DNA of 64,000 nucleotides, from assembly GCA_032622095.1 (NCBI GenBank), contig CP136063.1, positions 61,955,897 through 62,019,896 on the forward strand, given 5' to 3'. The notes under the pieces are model-generated. The model was not told the DNA's origin. It did no database searches and saw only the letters and a program-made list of their open reading frames with translations. Below, one piece after another: positions 57,274-64,000 of the stretch. This DNA comes from Siphonodentalium dalli (taxonomy: Eukaryota > Mollusca > Scaphopoda > Gadilida > Siphonodentaliidae). The position numbers were made by a program, and so were the translations under genes. Each line of letters starts with the position of its first letter. Within the stretch, counting starts at the first letter, position 1.

Positions 57274-58750
57274 CACATGCTTTGGTAGTTTTATATACCT
57301 TTTTCATGAAAATGATATGACCGTTCTGGCAAATAAAAGAACAGGTGTCTAACTAATTTCCGGAAGTAGATTAAATTCCAGTGAGGAATTTGGAATTTCT
57401 TTCGTCGTGATACTATTTACCCCTATCTACTTTAATTAACCGTCGCGCGTTCATAGAAATATCATAAATATCATAACACTAGCTTTACTTACAGTGTTCG
57501 TCTTACTAAAGAATATTCAAAATAATAGAAAGAAACAATTTTTTTCTTTTTTTCTAGCATTTCCGATCGTGCTTCTGTTGGTCAGGTACCCACGTGACAC
57601 CAGAAGTTTGTTCCGGTTAATTTGACCTTCACATAAATGGGACACGCTAAAACTTGTACTCCCAAGTCCGAAATAATTAAAATGTGTAGTCCGGAATTTC
57701 ACTTTCGTTTATTTTCGTTACTATAATGCCAATAATGTTGATTTCTTTTTGGTTTGTGATAACCTATGCCGATTACTAATAAAATGAATTAAAAAATAAC
57801 TTGTACGTCTCATATTTCAACTTTTATCCACATTTATATGTGAACCTTTTTAGGTCTTTTTATGGTTTACAAGAGTTATCTATCCTGGCAACGCGCTAAC
57901 TTACAAGATAACCAGCTGCCCCATTATGCGCGCATTTTTGTTTAACTATATATATAGTTATTACTTGCAAAAGTTGCAGTTATATCTCGTCGTTGATATT
58001 TGTAATGTTTATAAGTATGCAAAAATAATGGGAACTATTAAATAAAACGCGCACTGAAAGGCACAGACGGTCGTCTGATATGTCGGCGCGTTTCCAGGAA
58101 TGGCAGAATAAATAACTCTTGACAAACTTACGAAGGACCACACTTTTCGCGACTAATCTCTATTTTCATTTACAATGAAAATACAAATAAAAAAGATAAA
58201 TGACACAGAATGAATGGAATATTTATATGGCTATGTTAGAAATTCCAAACAAATATGACAAATTGAAATATATCGGCTCGTGATAAGTTGTGCATCAAAA
58301 TGTATTTTTATAAGTACGTTCACGTACGAAGATTTAAAGAATTCAAGGTAAATGTAAACAGCTCCATGCAAATTTGATTGTGAGAACTTTCCGAGCTGGT
58401 TAATCGAAGAGCCCGGGTATAGGCTCTGTATCATATAGCTAGTTCCCCAATCGAGTACAACCTAAGTAATGGCGACATCTGTAACAGACGCACGTTTTTA
58501 AACAAATTTACTTCTTCAAAATACACATTTCAAGGAACGAGTGGTGTTCAGAGAAGGTAATATATATCTTGAATGTTTGTGAACTTGTGTAGTACCGTAG
58601 GCCTACATAAATTGCACAAGTGTGTACAAATAATGTTTTAAAATTTCGTGATTTCTGCTACAGAATTAGTTAGACACCTGTTTTTTTTATTTACTAGAAC
58701 GGTCATATCATTCTCATGAAAAGGGTATATAAAAACTACCAAAATCTGTG
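57274..58750. mobile_element. Non-autonomous inverted-repeat element with 7-bp target duplication
   Basis: The ends CACATGCTTTGGTAG and CACAGATTTTGGTAG (inverted) continue as arms of about 80 bp through 'gatatgaccgttct' and 'aggtgtctaactaatt'. It is flanked on both sides by ACTGAAG. The paralogue at 48375-48515 carries the flanks joined with a single copy. No transposase frame. Confidence 0.8.
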
Positions 58751-58987
58751 ACTGAAGAAAGTGGTCAACAAAGACTAATTAGTCTAATAACTCAGATCGA
58801 AATAAATCATTCAAGTACAATAAATAATAGGTCGCCCATAACAGGATTTCCAAAGAACGTTAGATCAATACATAGTCACGTACACCTTCAGATACCTTTT
58901 AAAACCTAATGCGTCGAGATGTTATCGCCAGGTCCTCCTGTCATATATTTGCACCTGCATAAATGTAATTAACACAGTCTATTTTCG

Positions 58988-59290
58988 CACTCTCACCAAA
59001 AAAGTGCTGAAGGGTACACAGGATTTTCAAAATGTTCTGAAGGGTACACAGGGTTTGAAATGTCGTTCTAAAGGACATTCAGTTTTCGTATCTGCCATGA
59101 TTTCTGTTAGAGAATACTTGTTTACGTTGCAATGAATATTAAAATGTACTGAAAACAAACTGCTAATGGGCGCCAGACTTTCATAAACACAATTTGAGTA
59201 ATGGTGTTCGTGCCAATCACAAACACTGTGTACCCTTCAGCACATTTTCAAACCCTGTGTACCCTTCGGCACTTTTTTTGGTGAGAGTGA
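58988..59290. mobile_element. Small palindromic element
   Basis: Arms of about 75 bp: CACTCTCACCAAAAAAGTGC and two 'tgaagggtacacagg' blocks, mirrored at the right end. About 130 bp of loop. Non-coding. Confidence 0.75.
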
Positions 59291-59512
59291 CCCCCTCAGC
59301 TCTATGTTCTGGGCCAGCAGTTGTTATTAGTAGATTTAGTGACATGGCAGCTAGTCTAACCCATATAGCCACCCGACGTCGGTCAAACAAGGTTCAAATT
59401 ATGTTATATTTTGTTACATCGCGGCCCAGTTCCGTGGATAAAAAAAATACATTAGGTCTACAAATACGATTAACATTAACGTTATATTCGGCCTCTTTAT
59501 GCCACATTAAGA

Positions 59513-59737
59513 TTAAAGGTGTAAACATGTATTATATAGTTAGCGGGGTATAAAATATTAGATCTGATTCGAAGACTCCTGTCCGGAAATGCTTCTATCG
59601 ATTAATATTGATTTTATTTCGAATATTTTCTGGTCTAAAAAGGTGTGGTTGTTTAGCTAACGAACAATGGTGGTTACTGTTAACAGAGACCAGAAATTGT
59701 ATTGTGTAATTTTGTCACAAATAAACATTAATTATAC
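59513..59737 (+). mobile_element. Family A MITE, left half
   Basis: It starts at TTAAAGGT, lacks the next 13 bp of the terminal repeat, then follows the family to 'aaataaacattaattatact' and stops. Confidence 0.85.
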
Positions 59738-60008
59738 TGAGTGACTTCGAGATCGGCTTCAGCTTCGATCACCGCCGATATCGGAAATAGGTTTGCGCAT
59801 GTCCATATCCGAGGAATCTCGAACGACTATGACCGCGGCGGTTAATTAGAACCGAATTAGTAGTAAATTGAACTATATACAATAACAATGCAAAATCCTA
59901 AACGATATTTGTATGATATATATTCTGGCCGCCAAAATTGGCAAAATCGATTGATATTTATTTATTTCACTGATATGGATTGACTACGTGTGTTCTCATA
60001 TGTATAGA
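59738..60008. other. No gene recognised
   Basis: Short non-coding spacer before the minisatellite. Confidence 0.5.
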
Positions 60009-63000
60009 CAAGGTAATATGATAAGAGAACCCCTTCTCCCACCAACATTTATACAGCCAAGGTAATATGATGAGAGAACCCCTTCTCTCACCAACATTTA
60101 TACAACCAAGGTAATATGATAAGAGAACACCTTCTCCCATCAACATTTATACAGCCAAGGTAATATAAGAGAACCCTTTCTCCCATCAACATTTATACAG
60201 CAAAGGTAATATGATAAGAGAACCCCTTCTCCCACACGCAACATTTATACAGCCAATGTAATATAAGAGAACCCTTTCTCCCATCAACATTGATACAGCA
60301 AAGGTAATATGACAAGAGAATCCTTCTCCCATCAACATTTATACAGCAAAGGTAATATCATAAGAGAACCTCTTCTCCCACCAACATTTATACAGCCAAT
60401 GTAATATAAGAGAACCCTTTCTCCCATCAACATTGATACAGCAAAGGTAATATGACAAGAGAACCCTTCTCCCATAAATATTTATATAGCCATTGTAATA
60501 TGATAAGAGAACACCTTCTCCCACCAACATTTATACAGCCAATGTAATATAAGAGAACCCTTTCTCCCATCAACATTGATACAGCAAAGGTAATATGACA
60601 AGAGAACCCCTTCTCTCACCAACATTTATATAGCCATTGTAATATGATAAGAGAACCCCTTCTCCCACCAACATTTATACAGCCAAGGTAATATGATAAG
60701 AGAACCACTTCTCCCACCAACATTTATACAGCCAAGGTAATATGATAAGAGAATCCCTTCTCCCACCAACATTTATACAGCCAAAGTAATATGATAAGAG
60801 AACCCCTTCTCCCACTAACATTTATACAGCGATCCAATGTAATGTGACAAGAGAACCACTTCCCCACACCAACATTTACACAGCCAATGTAATACAAGAG
60901 AACCCCTTATCCCACCAACATTTATACAGCCAAGGTAATATGATAAGAGAACCCCTTCTCCCACCAACATTTATACATCGATCCAAGGTAATATGATGAG
61001 AGAACCCCTTATCACACCAACATGTATACAGCTAAGGTAATATGATAAGATAACCCCTTCTCTCACCAACATTTATATAGCCATTGTAATATGATAAGAG
61101 AACCCCTTCTACCACCAACATTTATATAGCCAAAGTAATATGATAAGAGAACCCCTTCTCTCACCAACATTTATACAGCCAAAGTAATATGATGAGAGAA
61201 TCCCTTCTCCCACCAACATTTATACAGCCAAGGTAATATGATGAGAGAACCCCTTCTCGCACCAACATTTATACAGCGATCCAAAGTAATATGATAAGAG
61301 AACCCCTTCTCTCACCAACATTTATACAGCCAAAGTAATATGATAAGAGAACCCCTTCTCACACCAACATTTATACAGCCAAGGTAATACGATAAGAGAA
61401 TCCCTTCTCACACCAACATTTATACAGACAAAGTAATATAAGAGAACCCCTTCTCCCACCAACATTTATACAGCCAAGGTAATATGATAAGAGAACCTCT
61501 TCTCCCACCAACATTTATACAGCCAAAGTAATATGATAAGAGAACCCCCTTCTCCCACCAACATTTATACAGCCAAAGTAATATAAGAGAACCCCTTCTC
61601 CCACCAACATTTATACAGCCAAGGTAATACGATAAGAGAATCCCTTCTCCCACCAACATTTATACCGCCAAGGTAATATGATAAGAGAACCCCTTCTCCC
61701 ACCAACATTTATACATCGATCCAAGGTAATATGATGAGAGAACCCCTTCTCCCACCAACATTTATACAGCCAAGGTAATATGATAAGAGAACCCCCTTCT
61801 CCCACCAACATTTATACAGCAAATGTAGTATGATAGAGAACCCCTTCTCACACCAACATTTATACAGCGATCCAAGGTAATATGATGAGAGAACACCTTC
61901 TCCCACCAACATTTATACAGCCAAGGTAATATGATAAGAGAACCCCTTCTCCCACCAACATTTATATAGCCAAGGTAGTATGATAGAGAACCCCTTCTCA
62001 CACCAACATTTATACAGCGATCCAAGGTAATATGATGAGAGAACCCCTTCTCCCACCAACATTTATACAGCCAAGGTAATATGATAAGAGAACCCCTTCT
62101 CCCACCAACATTTATACAGCCAAGGTAATACGATAAGAGAATCCCTTCTCACACCAACATTTATACAGCGATCCAAGGTAATATGATGAGAGAACCCCTT
62201 CTCCCACCAACATTTATACAGCCAAGGTAATATGATAAGAGAACCCCTTCTCCCACCAACATTTATACAGCGATCCAATGTAATGTGACAAGAGAACCAC
62301 TTCCCACACCAACATTTACACAGCCAATGTAATACAAGAGAACCCCTTATCCCACCAACATTTATACAGCCAAGGTAATATGATAAGAGAACCCCTTCTC
62401 CCACCAACATTTATACATTGATCCAAGGTAATATGATGAGAGAACCCCTTATCACACCAACATGTATACAGCTAAGGTAATATGATAAGATAACCCCTTC
62501 TCTCACCAACATTTATACAGCCATTGTAATATGATAAGAGAACCTCTTCTCCCACCAACATTTATATAGCCAAAGTAATATGATAAGAGAACTCCTTCTC
62601 CCACCAACATTTATACAGCCATGGTAGTATGATGAGAGAACCCTTCTCCCACAAACATTTATACAGCGATCCAAGGTGATATGATAAGAGAACCCCTTCT
62701 CCCACCATTTATACAGATAAGGTAATATGATAAGAGAATCCCTTCTCCCACCAACATTTATATAGCCAAGGTAATATGATAAGAGAATCCCTTCTCCCAC
62801 CAACATTTATACAGCCATGGTAGTATGATGAGAGAACCCCTTCTCACACCAACATTTATACAGCGATCCAAGGTAATATGATGAGAGAACCCCTTCTCCC
62901 ACCAACATTTATACAGCCAAGGTACTATGGTAAGAGAACCCCTTCTCGCACCAAACTTTATACAGCCAAGGTAATATGATAAGAGAACCCCTTCTCCCAC

Positions 63001-63102
63001 CAACATTTATACAGCGATCCAAGGTAATATAAGAGAACTCCTTCTCTCACCAACATTTATACAGCTAAGGTAATCTGATAAGAGAACCCCTTCTCCCACA
63101 CG
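60009..63102. repeat. 49-bp minisatellite, about 3.1 kb
   Basis: The basic unit runs 'ggtaatatgataagagaa' - 'ccccttctcccaccaac' - 'atttatacagccaa', 49 bp, repeated more than 60 times. Shorter units lack 'atgat'; longer ones carry 'cgatc' after 'atacag'. A block of about 320 bp at 60831-61150 recurs at 62272-62590 with nearly the same order of variants, a higher-order duplication. It is not coding: 49 is not a multiple of three and the frames cycle. Confidence 0.95.
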
Positions 63103-63387
63103 CAACATTTATACGCTGCTTCTCACAAATATCACACCTATATGACGTTTCAACTTCATTTATCATCTTTAATATGTGCAACACAACTCGATTACTCACA
63201 GGTGAATTCCTCGTCACAAATATCACACCTATATGGCGTTTCACCTGCATGTATCCTCTTATATGTGCAACACAACTAGATTACTCTCACAATTGAATCT
63301 CTCGTCACATATATCACACATATATGGCGTTTCACATGCATGTATCCTCTTATGTGCAACACAACTCGATTACTCTCACAGACTCAC
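63103..63387 (-). pseudogene. Decayed zinc-finger repeats
   Basis: Three units of about 85 bp ('tcacaaatatcacacctatatg', 'caacacaactcgattactc') correspond to the ghost units at 11200-11450. They read as KRHIGVIFVT-like scraps with the zinc ligands lost. They link the minisatellite to the ZNF cluster. Confidence 0.7.
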
Positions 63388-64000
63388 AAGTAAATAAGTA
63401 AGAAAGTATATAAGAAAGGTGACAAACATAATGCTGAGAACTACCGCCCCGTCTCGCTGACCTCCGTTCCGTGCAAGCTGCTAGAACATATCATATACAG
63501 CCACATCATTAATCACCTAGAAGAACACAAAATCCTAACTTCACTCAACCATGGTTTCCGGTCAAAGTACTCTTGCGTAACTCAACTAGCAGTAACAACT
63601 GATGACATATTACAATCATTCGACAACGGCAAACAAGTTGATGTTGCCATCCTGGACTTTTCTAAGGCATTTGATACGGTGCCTCACCGTAAATTGCTTC
63701 ACAAACTGCAACATTATGGCATCAGAGGCCAGCTGCACAACTGGATGAGCTCCTTCCTACAAAATCGGAAAATGAAGGTAGTAATCGACGGGGAAACAAT
63801 CAGAGGAGGTACATGTAGAATCTGGAGTACCCCAAGGAACTGTGCTGGGCCCGTTGCTATTCCTATGTCATATCAACGACCTACCAAATGACATCGCCTC
63901 TAAAATCCGCCTCTTTGCAGACGACTGCCTATTATACCAAGAAATATCGTTTAAGGATCACCTCAAAATGCAGAAAGATTTAAACACACTGAACGATTGG
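63388..64000 (+). pseudogene. LINE reverse transcriptase, 5'-truncated, continues past window
   Basis: It opens within the RT domain at VYKKGDKHNAENYRPVSL and continues through HGFRSKYSC, the catalytic-Asp block DFSKAFDTVPH and LHNWMSSFLQNR. One frameshift occurs near 63815, after which the next frame gives SGVPQGTVLGPLLFL and the catalytic FADDCLLY. The QG and FADD motifs are normal, unlike in the LINE at the left end of the window, and the block order suits a Jockey/CR1-type element. The abrupt start inside decayed fingers marks 5' truncation. Confidence 0.9.

Noticed and set aside
60339-63006. Minus-strand open frames with repeated YKCWWEKGFSYHITL-type peptides
   Set aside because: They are translations of the 49-bp minisatellite. 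The unit is not a multiple of three, the frames are short and cycle, and no start or context supports coding.
60009-63102. CRISPR-like direct repeat array
   Set aside because: Units are contiguous with no unique spacers, and the surroundings are eukaryotic.

Overview
The window is eukaryotic and looks like a repeat-dense, A+T-rich stretch of a marine invertebrate genome, most likely a mollusc. The reasons are a Ngaro-type tyrosine-recombinase retrotransposon, Penelope-like and LINE fragments, a tRNA-headed SINE, dispersed repeats of the 'ggccataactgtgg' type that I associate with bivalves, and tandem C2H2 zinc-finger genes. The mollusc assignment is inference. There are no bacterial operons and no recognisable rRNA or free-standing tRNA genes.

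Layout. 1-7.6 kb: a decayed LINE on the minus strand, then non-coding sequence with a dispersed GTGACTAACGGGAC motif. 7.6-14.5 kb: the first zinc-finger (ZNF) locus on the minus strand, with a 17-finger open frame, decayed fingers downstream of its stop, and inserted repeats. 14.56-23.34 kb: a three-level nest. A Ngaro element sits inside a TTAA-flanked MITE, which sits inside one arm of a palindromic element. The Ngaro carries SGNH hydrolase, gag, RT-RNase H and tyrosine recombinase, with the full A1-B1-A2-B2 split repeats. 23.3-27.5 kb: hairpins and an inverted-repeat element containing a SINE. 27.7-33.1 kb: an inverted-repeat-bounded element carrying one long broken gene for a FEN/XPG-like nuclease with Cys clusters at both ends, best explained as an Academ-type DNA transposon. 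33.2-40.1 kb: a thicket of MITEs, several nested. 40.2-50.4 kb: the second and third ZNF loci (9 and 8 fingers), separated by two hAT-like elements and two more MITEs. 50.8-59.7 kb: a long microsatellite, a Penelope-like fragment, a gag-like retroelement remnant and several palindromic elements. 60.0-63.1 kb: a 49-bp minisatellite. 63.1-64.0 kb: decayed fingers and the start of a plus-strand LINE reverse transcriptase that runs off the window.

Three repeat families recur. Family A is a MITE of about 520 bp with TTAA target duplications and long imperfect inverted arms, in about 13 copies or fragments. Family B is a second TTAA palindromic MITE near 33.2 kb. Family C is an element of about 525 bp with a 60-bp-arm hairpin at one end, in three copies. 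Several insertions can be proved inside the window, because paralogous or repeated flanking sequence supplies the empty site.

How it fits together. The only plausibly host-functional genes are the three ZNF open frames, paralogues that share 5' and 3' flanks. Everything else is mobile or derived from mobile elements. Tandem duplication of the ZNF loci, finger-array turnover and repeated transposon insertion built the region. Whether the zinc fingers target these transposons cannot be told from sequence alone.
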